NCBI RefSeq assembly: GCF_032102965.1
Contig: NZ_CP134880.1
Location: 1,364,001-1,428,000 of the forward strand
Length of the DNA stretch: 64,000 nt
Origin: Demequina capsici
Lineage (GTDB): Bacteria > Actinomycetota > Actinomycetes > Actinomycetales > Demequinaceae
Direction of reading: 5' to 3'
Shown here piece by piece: positions 32,323 through 41,873 of this stretch. Each line of letters begins with the position of its first letter. The stretch's first letter is position 1. A model generated the notes under the pieces. It ran no database searches, was not told where the DNA came from, and saw only the letters and a program-made list of their open reading frames with translations. The translations under genes and the position numbers were made by a program.

Positions 32323-34320
32323 GTGCCTGAGAGCGACAAGCCCGCGAATCGCGTGGCGCGCGTCGTCATCGACTCGCCGCTGCCGCACCTCGATCGTCCC
32401 TTCGACTACCTGCTGCCGGAGCGGCTCGCGCGGGTCGAGTCCGGGTACAGGGTGCGGGTGCCGTTCGCCGGGCGGCTCGTAAGCGGCGTCGTGATGGACG
32501 TCGTCCGGCAGAGCGAGTTCTCCGGAAGTCTGCGTGAGGTGCGGTCCGCGGCGCATGCTGCCTCGTACACGCCCGAGTCCCTGGCGCTGGCGCACGCGCT
32601 TGCGCGGCGTGCGTGCGGATCGACGTGGGACGTGCTGCGACTCATGGCGCCGCCTCGTGTCGCCGCTGTCGAGAAGCGCCCGCCCGAGGGCGAGGTCGAC
32701 CTGCGACGCCTTGTCGACGCCGCGCGCGCCCTTGGCGACGCCCGCGGCACGCACGCGACCGGAGCAAGCAGCGGCGCCGTGGCTCAGGCACGGACCACGC
32801 TCGCGGCGGGTCAACGGAGGCCGATGCGCACCGTGAGACAGATGCTTCCCGACGACGACAGCCCCAGCGCGACACCGGCCCGGTCGCTCGCGAAGGAGGC
32901 CGCCGAGGCTGCGGGTGAGGGCCGCGGCTCGGTGATCGTCGTCGTGCCGGACGCCAGGGCCGCAGCGGCGGTCGCGCGCGCCTGGCGCGCGGCCGGGTTG
33001 GAGCGGTGGACGCCGCGTGGGGGCGGAGACTTCGTCGCCCTCGACGCAGACGACGGGCCGAACGTGCGGTACGGCCAGTACCTGGCGGCGCTGCGAGGCG
33101 AGGTGCGCCTCGTCGTCGGCACCAGACCCGCGGCGCTGCAACCCGTGCCCCGACTCGGGCTGCTGCTCCTGTGGGACGACGGGCATTCCGCCTACGAGGA
33201 CCCCCACGCGCCGTATCTGCACGCGCGAACAGTCGCGAGCGTCCGCGCGGAACGTGAGGACTGCGATCTGATCATGGCGGCGTACGCCCCCTCGATCGAG
33301 GCGGTCGCGCTCGCCCAACATGGGTGGTGCACGCTCGAGCGTCCCTCGGTGGCACAGATCCGCGCCGCCACGCCGGTGATCGACCTCTGGGACGACTCCC
33401 GGCGTGCAGCCGAGGGCCCGGCGGGCCGTCATTGGATGCCGCCGGGGGTGTGGAGGAGGGTCCGCGCCGCGCTCGAGCATGGACCGGTCGCCGTCGTGGT
33501 GCCACGTGCCGGATACGTGGCGGCTACCGCCTGCGCGGGTTGCGACACGTGGGCGCAGTGCCGAGAGTGCGGCGGCTCCCTGAGCCTCCCCGGACGGCAG
33601 GGGGACCCGTCGTGCGTGGCCTGCGGAACGGTGCAGGTCGATTGGCATTGTCCTGACTGTCACAGCCGTCGGCTCGCACACCGACGACAGGGCGTGCAGC
33701 GGGTCGCGGAGCAGCTCGAGGCGATGGCGTCAGGAACGGCCGTGGCTGTCTCGTCAGGCGCGACCGGCGTGCTCGACGACGGCGCGGCTGCGTCAGGCAT
33801 CGTCGTCGCCACCCCTGGCGCGATACCGGCCATCGAGGGCGGCTATGCCCACGTGGTGGTGCTCGACGCCGCAGCGCCCGCGGGCGGCCTCGGCGGAGAG
33901 ATCGTCGCGCTCAGGCACTGGCTCGTCGCCGCGGCGCACGCGAGGTCGCGCGCAGCTCACGGAGGTGTCTCGGTGGTGGGTGAGCTGCCCGCCTTGACCG
34001 CCCGCGCGCTCAGCTCGTGGCGGGCCGCCGATGCGGCACAGGAGGCATACGAGGAGCGGCTCGCGCTGGGGCTTCCGCCGGCGACCAGGCACATTCGGAT
34101 CGACGGTGAGCCACAGCCGGTGCACGCCGCGCTCGTACGCGTCGGAGCCGACCGCGGCGGTGCAGTCGTGGCGCCCGACCACCAGGGCGCGTCGCTCCTG
34201 CTGACGCGCGCCTCCGCACAGGCCTGCGTGGACGCGTTGCGCGAGGTCTGCAGCGAGCAGTCGAAGGCCGGGGCCGCTCCCATCCGGGTCCGTGTGGATG
34301 GGCCGCTGCGCCTGGCCTGA
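32323..34320 (+). CDS. priA: Degenerate primosomal protein N' (PriA), helicase motifs lost
   Basis: 665 residues. The N-terminal 3' DNA-binding domain (ARVVIDSPLPHLDRPFDYLLPE) is clear, and zinc-binding cysteine pairs begin at C404 (CAGC, CREC, CVAC, CPDC). The helicase core lacks a Walker A GKT motif. The DEEH box is replaced by DDGH, so ATPase activity is unlikely. Such degenerate PriA proteins are the norm in actinobacteria, where they may act only as a fork-binding platform. GTG start just after metK; fmt follows with its own promoter. Confidence 0.88.
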   Translation: MPESDKPANRVARVVIDSPLPHLDRPFDYLLPERLARVESGYRVRVPFAGRLVSGVVMDVVRQSEFSGSLREVRSAAHAASYTPESLALAHALARRACGSTWDVLRLMAPPRVAAVEKRPPEGEVDLRRLVDAARALGDARGTHATGASSGAVAQARTTLAAGQRRPMRTVRQMLPDDDSPSATPARSLAKEAAEAAGEGRGSVIVVVPDARAAAAVARAWRAAGLERWTPRGGGDFVALDADDGPNVRYGQYLAALRGEVRLVVGTRPAALQPVPRLGLLLLWDDGHSAYEDPHAPYLHARTVASVRAEREDCDLIMAAYAPSIEAVALAQHGWCTLERPSVAQIRAATPVIDLWDDSRRAAEGPAGRHWMPPGVWRRVRAALEHGPVAVVVPRAGYVAATACAGCDTWAQCRECGGSLSLPGRQGDPSCVACGTVQVDWHCPDCHSRRLAHRRQGVQRVAEQLEAMASGTAVAVSSGATGVLDDGAAASGIVVATPGAIPAIEGGYAHVVVLDAAAPAGGLGGEIVALRHWLVAAAHARSRAAHGGVSVVGELPALTARALSSWRAADAAQEAYEERLALGLPPATRHIRIDGEPQPVHAALVRVGADRGGAVVAPDHQGASLLLTRASAQACVDALREVCSEQSKAGAAPIRVRVDGPLRLA

Positions 34321-34358
34321 CGGGCGAGCGATCGCCACGGCGGCGCGAGCAGTCCACC

Positions 34359-34364
34359 TACGAT
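34359..34364 (+). promoter_or_regulatory. Leaderless -10 box of fmt
   Basis: TACGAT ends 6 bases before the fmt ATG at 34371. Confidence 0.6.
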
Positions 34365-34370
34365 GGGGGC

Positions 34371-35306
34371 ATGCGTCTCCTCTTCGCCGGCACCCCCGAG
34401 GTGGCCGTCCCGAGCCTTGAGGCGTTGCTCGCCTCCGACCACGAGGTGGTCGCCGTGATCACCCAGCCCGACGCGCGCGGTCGCCGCGGTCGCACGCTCC
34501 ATCCGTCCCCGGTGAAGGAGTTCGCGCTGGCCCGCGGCCTGGACGTCCTGACGCCCGAGCGCGCCTCCGCGCCCAACTTCATCGCGCAGATCGAGGCGTG
34601 CGAGGCCGATGCCGCCGCTGTCGTGGCCTACGGGCAGATCCTTCGACCCCGACTGCTCGCAGCCACGAGGCTCGGCTGGGTGAACCTGCACTTCTCGGTG
34701 CTGCCCGCCTGGCGCGGCGCCGCGCCGGTGCAGCGCGCGCTGATGGGCGGTGACGACGTGACCGGCGCCACCACCTTCCTGCTGGACAAGGGGATGGACA
34801 CCGGTCCCGTGCTCGGCGTGCTCACCGAGACGATCCGGCCGAACGACACGGCGGGCGACCTGCTGGACCGGCTCGCGCATGCAGGTGCGCCCCTGCTGGT
34901 GCAGACCCTCACGGCGATGGAGGCGGGTGCGCTCGTGCCGGAGCCGCAGAGCACGGAGGGCGTCTCGTACGCGCCCAAGCTCACACGAGAGGACGCCTAC
35001 GTGCGGTGGGAGCTTCCGGCGCACACGGTGGATCGGCAGATCCGTGGGTGCACGCCCTCACCGGGTGCATGGACCACGCTCCCCGACGGTCAGGTGGCGA
35101 AGCTCGGTCCCGTGTCGCCGCGTCCCCATGCTGCGGGAACCGTGCCGGGACAGTTGCGCGGCGAGGACGGCGAGGTGCTGGTGGGCACGGGGACGCACCC
35201 GGTGGCCCTGACCTGGATCGCACCCGCCGGGCGCAGGTCGATGTCTGCCGTGGACTGGTGGCGGGGTGCGCGCCTTCCTGAGGGCTCGGCGTTGGGAGAG
35301 GCATGA
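34371..35306 (+). CDS. fmt: Methionyl-tRNA formyltransferase
   Basis: Formylates initiator Met-tRNA using 10-formyl-THF. 311 residues: the N-terminal catalytic domain RLLFAGTPEVAVPSLEAL, the active-site motif NLHFSVLPAWRGAAPVQ (N105, H107) and the C-terminal OB domain. The rsmB gene overlaps by ATGA, a common actinobacterial pairing. Confidence 0.95.
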   Translation: MRLLFAGTPEVAVPSLEALLASDHEVVAVITQPDARGRRGRTLHPSPVKEFALARGLDVLTPERASAPNFIAQIEACEADAAAVVAYGQILRPRLLAATRLGWVNLHFSVLPAWRGAAPVQRALMGGDDVTGATTFLLDKGMDTGPVLGVLTETIRPNDTAGDLLDRLAHAGAPLLVQTLTAMEAGALVPEPQSTEGVSYAPKLTREDAYVRWELPAHTVDRQIRGCTPSPGAWTTLPDGQVAKLGPVSPRPHAAGTVPGQLRGEDGEVLVGTGTHPVALTWIAPAGRRSMSAVDWWRGARLPEGSALGEA

Positions 35307-36667
35307 GCCGCCGCGACCCCGCGCGTGAGGCCGCGCTCGAGTGCATCGATGCAGTCGACGCCGAGGGCGGCTACGCGAACCTGGTGATGCCTCGGATCCT
35401 GGCGGCGCACCGCCTCTCCGGGCGCGATGCGGCCTTCGCCACCGAGCTGGCGTACGGGGCTCTTCGCATGCATGGCCTGTACGACGCGGTGATCGGCTCG
35501 GCCGCAGGCCGTCCGATAGGCAAGGTCGATCCCGAGGTGCGGCGCGTCCTGTGGCTCGGCGTGCACCAGCTGCTCGGGATGCGGGTCGCGACCCACGCGG
35601 CCGTCAGCGAGACGGTGTCGCTGGCGCGCGCACGCGTCGGGGTCGGGCCGTCGAAGTTCGTCAACGCCGTCCTCAGGCGCGTCTCAGAGGTGTCTCGTGA
35701 CGCGTGGATCGCGAGGGTCGCTCCGGGTTCGGGCCGCGACGCTGTGGCGCTGCAGCAGTCGCATCCTGCGTGGGTCGCCGCGGAGCTGGACCGTGCGCTG
35801 TCCGCCGACGGACGCGCCGGTCAGCTGGAATCGCTCCTCGTATCCGACAACGAGCCCGCACGCGTCGCGCTCGTGGCGCGCCCTGGTCTCGTCGATCGTG
35901 AGGCCCTCGTCGCATCGGCGCCTGGGGCGGTCCCTGGCACCCTGGCGCCGACCGCCGTCGTCCTCGCTGAAGGAGGCGATCCGGGATCGCTCGCAGAGGT
36001 GCGGGACCGCCGCGCCGCGGTGCAGGACGAGGGGAGCCAGGTGGTGGCGGCTGCGCTCGTCGCCGCCGCCCCGATGGCCTCAGGCGAGCGTTGGATCGAT
36101 CTGTGCGCCGGTCCGGGCGGCAAGGCCGCGCTGCTGGGCGCCCACGCCGCCCTCGGAGGCGCCACTGTCGATGCGCTCGAGCTTCATCCGCATCGTGCAC
36201 GCCTGGTGGAGGACTCCGTCAAGGCGATCCCGCAGGGCACGGTCTCCGTGTCGGTGGGTGACGGCACCGTATGGGGCGAACCCGGCTCCTACGATCGGGT
36301 GCTGCTCGACGCGCCGTGCACGGGCCTGGGTGCTCTGCGCCGCCGTCCCGAGGCACGGTGGCGCAAGGACCCGAGCGACGTGCCCGCCCTGCAGCAGCTG
36401 CAGGCGCAGCTCCTCGATCGGGCTCTCGCGCTCGTGCGGCCGGGAGGTCTGGTCGCCTACATCACGTGCTCGCCGCTGCTCGGCGAGACGCGGGACATCG
36501 TCTCCACGGCTCGCGGCGCCACCGTCCTCGACGCGCGCGAGGCGGTCGCGACGGTCACCGGCACCGACGTCGACGGGTGGGGGCGAGGCCCGCATGTGCA
36601 GCTGTGGACGCACGCGCACGGCACCGACAGCATGTTCCTCGCGCTGCTGCGTCGGGATGGGACCTGA
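35303..36667 (+). CDS. rsmB: 16S rRNA m5C967 methyltransferase (RsmB/Sun)
   Basis: SAM-dependent methylation of C967 in 16S rRNA. 454 residues: an N-terminal NusB-like RNA-binding domain (about 1-140), then the Rossmann methyltransferase with LCAGPGGKAALLGA. The two cysteines of the mechanism are C339 in DAPCTG and C389 in TCSPL. RRRPEARW is typical of the family. Probably cotranscribed with fmt. Confidence 0.93.
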   Translation: MSRRDPAREAALECIDAVDAEGGYANLVMPRILAAHRLSGRDAAFATELAYGALRMHGLYDAVIGSAAGRPIGKVDPEVRRVLWLGVHQLLGMRVATHAAVSETVSLARARVGVGPSKFVNAVLRRVSEVSRDAWIARVAPGSGRDAVALQQSHPAWVAAELDRALSADGRAGQLESLLVSDNEPARVALVARPGLVDREALVASAPGAVPGTLAPTAVVLAEGGDPGSLAEVRDRRAAVQDEGSQVVAAALVAAAPMASGERWIDLCAGPGGKAALLGAHAALGGATVDALELHPHRARLVEDSVKAIPQGTVSVSVGDGTVWGEPGSYDRVLLDAPCTGLGALRRRPEARWRKDPSDVPALQQLQAQLLDRALALVRPGGLVAYITCSPLLGETRDIVSTARGATVLDAREAVATVTGTDVDGWGRGPHVQLWTHAHGTDSMFLALLRRDGT

Positions 36668-36685
36668 CCGCCTCCACGAGGGCGT

Positions 36686-36691
36686 TAGGTT
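36686..36691 (+). promoter_or_regulatory. Leaderless -10 box of rpe-rib operon
   Basis: TAGGTT ends 6 bases before the rpe ATG (36698). The gap from rsmB is only 30 bases, so no FMN riboswitch precedes this riboflavin operon. Confidence 0.55.
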
Positions 36692-36697
36692 GATCCC

Positions 36698-37363
36698 ATG
36701 GGTATCCAGATCGCCCCGTCCATCCTGTCAGCCGACTTCGCCAACCTCGAGCGGGACATCGTCGCCGTGTCGGACGCGGACTGGCTGCACGTCGACGTGA
36801 TGGACGGCCACTTCGTCCCGAACCTGACGCTCGGGCTGCCCGTGCTCGAACGGCTGGCCGAGGTGTCGCCGCTCCCTGTCGACGCCCACCTGATGATCGA
36901 GGACCCCGACCGTTGGGCGCCACGGTACGCGGAGGCGGGCGCGACGTCGGTGACCTTCCATCTCGAGGCCGCCGCGGACCCCGTGCGCATCGCGCGCGAT
37001 CTGCGCGCCCTGGGAGCGCGCTCGTCCGTCGCTCTCAAGCCCGGCACCCCGGTGGAGCACGTGATCGACGTGCTCGTCGAGTTCGACATGGTGCTCGTGA
37101 TGACCGTCGAGCCTGGCTTCGGCGGCCAGGCCTTCATGCCGGAGACGATGCCGAAGGTGCGCGCGCTGCGGGACGCCGCCCGGGCTGCAGGTCACCCGCT
37201 GCGCATCGAGGTAGACGGCGGCATAGCCCGCGACACGGTGCAGGCCGTCGTGCAGGCCGGAGCGGACATGCTCGTCGCGGGCTCCGCGATCTACAGCGCT
37301 GACGACAGGGCTGCGGCGATAGCCGAGCTGCGCCGCATCGCCAGTCAGGCGGCTGTCGGATGA
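36698..37363 (+). CDS. rpe: Ribulose-phosphate 3-epimerase
   Basis: Interconverts ribulose-5-phosphate and xylulose-5-phosphate; ribulose-5-phosphate is also the RibB substrate. 221 residues, TIM barrel: [30 protein letters not shown], the metal and phosphate motif [13 protein letters not shown], and EVDGGI. ATGA overlap with ribD couples pentose phosphate flux to riboflavin synthesis. Confidence 0.96.
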   Translation: MGIQIAPSILSADFANLERDIVAVSDADWLHVDVMDGHFVPNLTLGLPVLERLAEVSPLPVDAHLMIEDPDRWAPRYAEAGATSVTFHLEAAADPVRIARDLRALGARSSVALKPGTPVEHVIDVLVEFDMVLVMTVEPGFGGQAFMPETMPKVRALRDAARAAGHPLRIEVDGGIARDTVQAVVQAGADMLVAGSAIYSADDRAAAIAELRRIASQAAVG

Positions 37364-38382
37364 CCGGCGAGGTCCTGGGCGCGCCCGAGGCCATGGCGCG
37401 AGCCGTGTCCCTGGCGGCGCGGGGGCCCGCGTGGGGGCCCAATCCTCGCGTCGGCTGCGTCATCACCGCACCGACCGGCGAGGTGCTGGTGGAGGGCTGG
37501 CACCGTGGTGCAGGAACCGCTCATGCCGAGGCGCACGCGCTCGCCACGGCCGCGGAAGCAGGCGTCGACGTGGCGGGCGCGACGGCGTATGTCACGCTCG
37601 AGCCCTGTACCCACACAGGACGCACCGGTCCGTGCGCGGATGCGCTCACTGTCGCCGGCATCGGCCGAGTGATCTACGCAGTCGAGGATCCCAACCCGCA
37701 GGCAGCCGGCGGGGGAGAGGTGCTCAGAGGGCGAGGGATCGAGGCCGAGTTCGTGCCCGACGCAGCAGCTCGGGCCCTCAACTCCCGCTGGCTGCGGGCC
37801 ATGGAGCTCGGCAGGCCGTACGTGATCGCCAAGTGGGCGCAGACGTTGGACGGCCGCACCGCGGCGGCGGACGGCACGAGCTTCTGGATCACCGGTGAGG
37901 AGGCGCGAGCCCACACCCACGGCACCCGCGCGGAGGTCGACGCGATCCTGGTGGGCACCGGGACCGTGCGCGCCGACGATCCCTCCCTCAGCGCCCGCCC
38001 ACCGCACGTCGCCGACCCCCACCAGCCTCTGCGCGTCGTGATGGGCATGGGCGACACGAGCGGCGCGCGCGTCTGGCGCGACGGCAACGCCGTGGCGATC
38101 AGGACGCACGATCCACGCGAGGTGCTCGACATGCTGTGGCGGCGGGACGTGCGCACGCTGGTCGTGGAGGGCGGTTCCGTCGTCACGTCGGCCTTCTTCC
38201 GGAGCGGGCTCGTCGACGAGGTGCACGCCTACATCGCTCCGGCGTTGCTGGGTGCAGGCACCACCGTCGTCTCCGACCTGGGAATCCACACCATGACCGA
38301 CGTGTTGAGAGGCTCGGACGTGACCACGACGCAGCTCGGCGCCGATACCCTGGTCACAGCAGCGTTCACGAAAGGACCTTGA
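37360..38382 (+). CDS. ribD: Bifunctional riboflavin deaminase/reductase
   Basis: Deaminates and reduces the pyrimidine intermediate of riboflavin synthesis. 340 residues. N-terminal deaminase with zinc site H55-A-E57, C83 and C92 ([11 protein letters not shown]). C-terminal reductase begins around residue 147 ([20 protein letters not shown]) and includes VEGGS. Overlaps rpe and ribE. Confidence 0.95.
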   Translation: MTGEVLGAPEAMARAVSLAARGPAWGPNPRVGCVITAPTGEVLVEGWHRGAGTAHAEAHALATAAEAGVDVAGATAYVTLEPCTHTGRTGPCADALTVAGIGRVIYAVEDPNPQAAGGGEVLRGRGIEAEFVPDAAARALNSRWLRAMELGRPYVIAKWAQTLDGRTAAADGTSFWITGEEARAHTHGTRAEVDAILVGTGTVRADDPSLSARPPHVADPHQPLRVVMGMGDTSGARVWRDGNAVAIRTHDPREVLDMLWRRDVRTLVVEGGSVVTSAFFRSGLVDEVHAYIAPALLGAGTTVVSDLGIHTMTDVLRGSDVTTTQLGADTLVTAAFTKGP

Positions 38383-38975
38383 TGTTCACCGGCATCGTCG
38401 AGTCGGTCGGCACGATCACGGCCGTCACCGACAGCGGCGCCCAGTCTCAGATCGCGATCTCCTCTCCGGGGTTCGGCGACGACTTCGTCCACGGTGAGTC
38501 GATCGCCGTGGACGGCGTCTGCCTCACGGTCGCGAAGCACTCGGGCGACACCTGGATCGCGGACGTCATGCGCGTCACCCGCGAGACCACCACGCTCGCG
38601 GACCTGCACGTCGGTCAGCGCGTCAACCTGGAGCGCGCGATGCGCCCGGACGGCCGCCTGGGCGGTCACATGATGCAGGGGCACGTGGACGGCGTGGCCG
38701 AGCTCGTGTCCCGTGACTCGCAGCCAGACTGGACGGACCTGACGTTCCGGATCCCGGCCGACCTGGAGCGGTACGTGGTGGTGAAGGGATCCATCGCGCT
38801 GAACGGCGTGTCGCTCACGGTCGCGGCGCTCGAGGGCGACCTCGCGACGGTGTCGCTGATCCCGACGACCCTGACCGAGACCGGATTCGGCGAGATGGCG
38901 GTGGGGGCTCGTGCCAATGTGGAGGTCGACGTGATCGGAAAGTACGTCGAGAAGATGCTGGAGGCCCGCTCGTGA
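38382..38975 (+). CDS. ribE: Riboflavin synthase, alpha chain
   Basis: Dismutates two 6,7-dimethyl-8-ribityllumazines to riboflavin. 197 residues made of two lumazine-binding repeats, each with a SIAVDGVCLTV / SIALNGVSLTV motif. N-terminal [12 protein letters not shown] is diagnostic. TGATG overlap with ribD, GTGA with ribBA. Confidence 0.96.
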   Translation: MFTGIVESVGTITAVTDSGAQSQIAISSPGFGDDFVHGESIAVDGVCLTVAKHSGDTWIADVMRVTRETTTLADLHVGQRVNLERAMRPDGRLGGHMMQGHVDGVAELVSRDSQPDWTDLTFRIPADLERYVVVKGSIALNGVSLTVAALEGDLATVSLIPTTLTETGFGEMAVGARANVEVDVIGKYVEKMLEARS

Positions 38976-40213
38976 GCGCCGATCTGGTGGCCCTGGTGGA
39001 GCGCGCGTTGGACGACATCCGCGCGGGCAAGCCGGTGCTGGTGGCCGACTCGCATGACCGCGAGGACGAGGCGGACTTCATCATGTCCGCCGAGCGGGCG
39101 ACCGTCGAGTGGGTCGCGTGGGGCATCCGGCACTCGTCCGGCTACCTCTGCGCGCCGATGACCGGGGACCGTGCCGACGCGCTGAACCTGCCGCTCATGG
39201 TGCCCGCGAGCCAGGACCCGCGCCGCACGGCCTACACCGTGTCGGTGGACGCGGCCTCGGGCGTCAGCACGGGGATCTCCGCCGCTGACCGTCATCACAC
39301 GCTCCAGCTGCTCGCGGATCCGACCGCGGGAGCGGAGGCGTTCATCCGGCCCGGTCACGTGCTGCCGCTGCGTGCGGTCGCCGGTGGTGTCCTGCACCGC
39401 GCAGGTCACACCGAGGCCGCGGTGGACCTGTGCCGTCTGGCGGGAGTCTCGGCGGTGGCTGTCATCGCCGAGCTGGTCAACGACGACGGCACGATGATGC
39501 GTCAGGGCGACTCGTCGGCGCTGGCGGACAAGGACGGGCTGGTCTTCCTCACGATCGCCGACCTGATCGCGTACCGCAGGCTGATCGACGACCTTCCTGA
39601 GCCCGCCACGCCGCAGCCGCATCGGGTGCTGTTCGAGGGCGAGGCACGGCTTCCCACCGTGCACGGCGAGGTCACCGTGCGCGGCTACCGTGACGCACGC
39701 ACCGGCGACGAGCACGTCGCGCTGACGGTGCCGCCCAAGGAGGGCATCGTCCCGATCGTGCGCGTGCATTCGGAGTGCCTGACGGGCGACGCGTTCGGGT
39801 CGCTGCGGTGCGACTGCGGACCCCAGCTCGACGCGGCGATCTCGCGAGTGGTCGAGGAGGGCGGCGCAGTCATCTATCTCACGGGTCACGAGGGTCGCGG
39901 GATCGGGATCCTCGCCAAGATCAAGGCCTACGGGCTGCAGGATCAGGGGCTCGACACCGTGGACGCGAACACCGAGCTCGGTCTGCCCGTCGACCGCCGC
40001 GAGTACGGTGCGGCCGCGGCGATCCTTGCCGACCTGGGCCTGACCGAGGTGCGGCTGCTGACGAACAACCCGGCCAAGGTCGAGGGTCTGCGCGCTTCGG
40101 GCATCACCTGTGTGGAGCGCGTGCCGCATCACGTCGGCGCGCATCCGGAGAACGAGTTCTATCGCCTTACCAAGGTGGAGCGCATGGGCCACCTGCTGGG
40201 AGAGGAATCATGA
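38972..40213 (+). CDS. ribBA: Bifunctional DHBP synthase / GTP cyclohydrolase II
   Basis: Feeds both branches of riboflavin synthesis. 413 residues. The N-terminal RibB half (about 1-205) has [13 protein letters not shown] and [10 protein letters not shown]. The C-terminal RibA half has the zinc cysteines C269, C280 and C282 (HSEC, LRCDCG) and the GHEGRGIGI loop. Overlaps ribE (GTGA) and ribH (ATGA). Confidence 0.96.
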   Translation: MSADLVALVERALDDIRAGKPVLVADSHDREDEADFIMSAERATVEWVAWGIRHSSGYLCAPMTGDRADALNLPLMVPASQDPRRTAYTVSVDAASGVSTGISAADRHHTLQLLADPTAGAEAFIRPGHVLPLRAVAGGVLHRAGHTEAAVDLCRLAGVSAVAVIAELVNDDGTMMRQGDSSALADKDGLVFLTIADLIAYRRLIDDLPEPATPQPHRVLFEGEARLPTVHGEVTVRGYRDARTGDEHVALTVPPKEGIVPIVRVHSECLTGDAFGSLRCDCGPQLDAAISRVVEEGGAVIYLTGHEGRGIGILAKIKAYGLQDQGLDTVDANTELGLPVDRREYGAAAAILADLGLTEVRLLTNNPAKVEGLRASGITCVERVPHHVGAHPENEFYRLTKVERMGHLLGEES

Positions 40214-40674
40214 GCGGAGCGGGAGCACCCCAGATCACCGTCGAGGCCGCCGGCCTGACCGTGGAGATCGTCGCCTCGTCGTGGCACACCGAGGTCATGG
40301 ACGGCCTGGTAGCAGGAGCGATCCGTGCCGCCGAGGCCGCGGGCGCCCAGCACCGGGTCACCCGCGTCGCTGGTGCGGTCGAGCTCACGGTCGTCGCGGA
40401 GGCGCTCGCCCGCCGCGGCGCCGACGCGATCGCATGCCTGGGCGTTGTCATCCGAGGCGGTACGCCCCATTTCGAGTACGTGTGCCAGTCCGTCACCCAG
40501 GGACTCACCGACGTCTCCCGGGAGCACTGCGTGCCCGTGGGCTTCGGAGTGCTCACCGTCGACACCGAGGAGCAGGCGCTCAACCGGGCCGGCCTGCCGG
40601 GCTCGGACGAGGACAAGGGCGCTGAGGCTGTCGAGGCGGCGCTTCAGACCGCGCTGACGCTCCGGTCGCTCTGA
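40210..40674 (+). CDS. ribH: 6,7-Dimethyl-8-ribityllumazine synthase
   Basis: Penultimate riboflavin step; forms icosahedral or pentameric shells. 154 residues. [40 protein letters not shown] with the active-site His, and [12 protein letters not shown] are all present. Last gene of the rib operon; a weak hairpin (40702-40717) follows. Confidence 0.95.
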   Translation: MSGAGAPQITVEAAGLTVEIVASSWHTEVMDGLVAGAIRAAEAAGAQHRVTRVAGAVELTVVAEALARRGADAIACLGVVIRGGTPHFEYVCQSVTQGLTDVSREHCVPVGFGVLTVDTEEQALNRAGLPGSDEDKGAEAVEAALQTALTLRSL

Positions 40675-40740
40675 GATCGGGGAGCCGCGCGCACGGCGCG
40701 AACACCGCACGCGGTGTCGCAGGTGCAGGCACGGCCCCGC

Positions 40741-40746
40741 TAGGGT
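40741..40746 (+). promoter_or_regulatory. Leaderless -10 box of hisE
   Basis: TAGGGT ends 6 bases before the hisE GTG at 40753; no ribosome site between. Confidence 0.55.
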
Positions 40747-40752
40747 GGTCGC

Positions 40753-41016
40753 GTGAAGACTTTCGAAGAGCTTTTCGCTGAGCTGAGCGCCCGTGCCGCC
40801 GAGCGTCCGGAGGGGTCGGGAACCGTCGCCTTGCTGGACAAGGGCGTCCATGCCATCGGCAAGAAGCTCGTCGAGGAGGCCGCCGAGTCTTGGATGGCGG
40901 CCGAGTTCCAGTCGGACGACGAGGCCGCCGAGGAGATCTCGCAGCTGCTCTATCACGCGCAGGTGATGATGATCGCCAAGGGGCTGACGCTCCAGGACGT
41001 GTACCGCTACCTGTAA
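40753..41016 (+). CDS. hisE: Phosphoribosyl-ATP pyrophosphatase
   Basis: Second histidine step: hydrolyses PR-ATP to PR-AMP. 87 residues, all-helical MazG-like fold with [14 protein letters not shown] (the Glu cluster binding Mg) and [18 protein letters not shown]. In actinobacteria HisE is separate from HisI and paired with hisG, as here. Confidence 0.94.
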   Translation: MKTFEELFAELSARAAERPEGSGTVALLDKGVHAIGKKLVEEAAESWMAAEFQSDDEAAEEISQLLYHAQVMMIAKGLTLQDVYRYL

Positions 41017-41030
41017 GCCACGGAGGCACA

Positions 41031-41873
41031 GTGCTTCGCATCGCAGTTCCCAACAAGGGCTCCCTGTCCGAGCCCGCCACGCAGCTCCTGAGGGAGGCCG
41101 GCTACAAGCAGCGCCACGACCCTCGTGAGCTGGTGCTCGTCGACACGCGCAACGACGTCGAGTTCTTCTTCCTGCGGCCGCGCGATGTGGCTGTCTACGT
41201 AGGCTCAGGCACGGTGCAGGCCGGCATCACCGGCCGGGACCTGCTGCTCGACTCGGGCGCGCCCGCGACGGAGCACCTGGAGCTCGGCTTCGGTGGCTCC
41301 ACCTTCCGCTACGCGGCCGCCCCCGGCGTGGCCTCCGCGGTGGAGGACGTGCACGGCAAGCGCGTCGCGACCTCGTACCCGCGCCTCGTCAAGCACCACC
41401 TGAAGTCCTTCGGTGTGGAGGCCGACGTGGTGAGGCTCGACGGCGCGGTGGAGTCGTCGGTCCGCCTGGGAGTCGCCGACGTGGTGGCGGACGTGGTCTC
41501 CACAGGCACCACGCTCAAGGCGGCCGGCCTGGAGATCTTCGGAGAGCCGATCCTCAAGTCCGAGGCGATCCTCATCAAGGGCCCGGACACCACGGACGAC
41601 GAGATCGCCGTGCTCGTGGGCCGCCTGCGTGGCGTGCTCATGGCGCGCCAGTACGTGCTGGTGGACTACGACGTCCCGGCCGACAAGCTCGAGGAGGCGC
41701 TGGCCGTCACCCCGGGCTTCGAAGGTCCCACCGTCGCACCGCTGCACGGCTCCAGCTGGTCGGCGGTGCGCGTCATGGTGCCGCGCATCGAGATGAACCA
41801 CATCATGGATCAGCTGTATGCGGTGGGCGCTCGTGCGATCCTCACCACGGAGCTGCTGGCGGTGCGCGTCTAG
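41031..41873 (+). CDS. hisG: ATP phosphoribosyltransferase, long form
   Basis: First, feedback-regulated histidine step. 280 residues, the HisG-long type with a C-terminal ACT-like regulatory domain, so HisZ is not needed. LRIAVPNKGSLSEPATQLL and the PRPP loop DVVADVVSTGTTLKAAGL are clear. GTG 41031 with CGGAGG 4 bases ahead. Its stop abuts the pafB ATG directly. Confidence 0.95.
   Translation: MLRIAVPNKGSLSEPATQLLREAGYKQRHDPRELVLVDTRNDVEFFFLRPRDVAVYVGSGTVQAGITGRDLLLDSGAPATEHLELGFGGSTFRYAAAPGVASAVEDVHGKRVATSYPRLVKHHLKSFGVEADVVRLDGAVESSVRLGVADVVADVVSTGTTLKAAGLEIFGEPILKSEAILIKGPDTTDDEIAVLVGRLRGVLMARQYVLVDYDVPADKLEEALAVTPGFEGPTVAPLHGSSWSAVRVMVPRIEMNHIMDQLYAVGARAILTTELLAVRV

Noticed and set aside
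36668-36697. FMN riboswitch ahead of the riboflavin operon
   Set aside because: The gap is 30 bases and contains only a leaderless-type promoter.
40702-40717. ACACCGC-AC-GCGGTGT hairpin after ribH as a terminator
   Set aside because: Only 7 bp with a 2-base spacer and no U-tract, overlapping the hisE promoter region; too weak to call.
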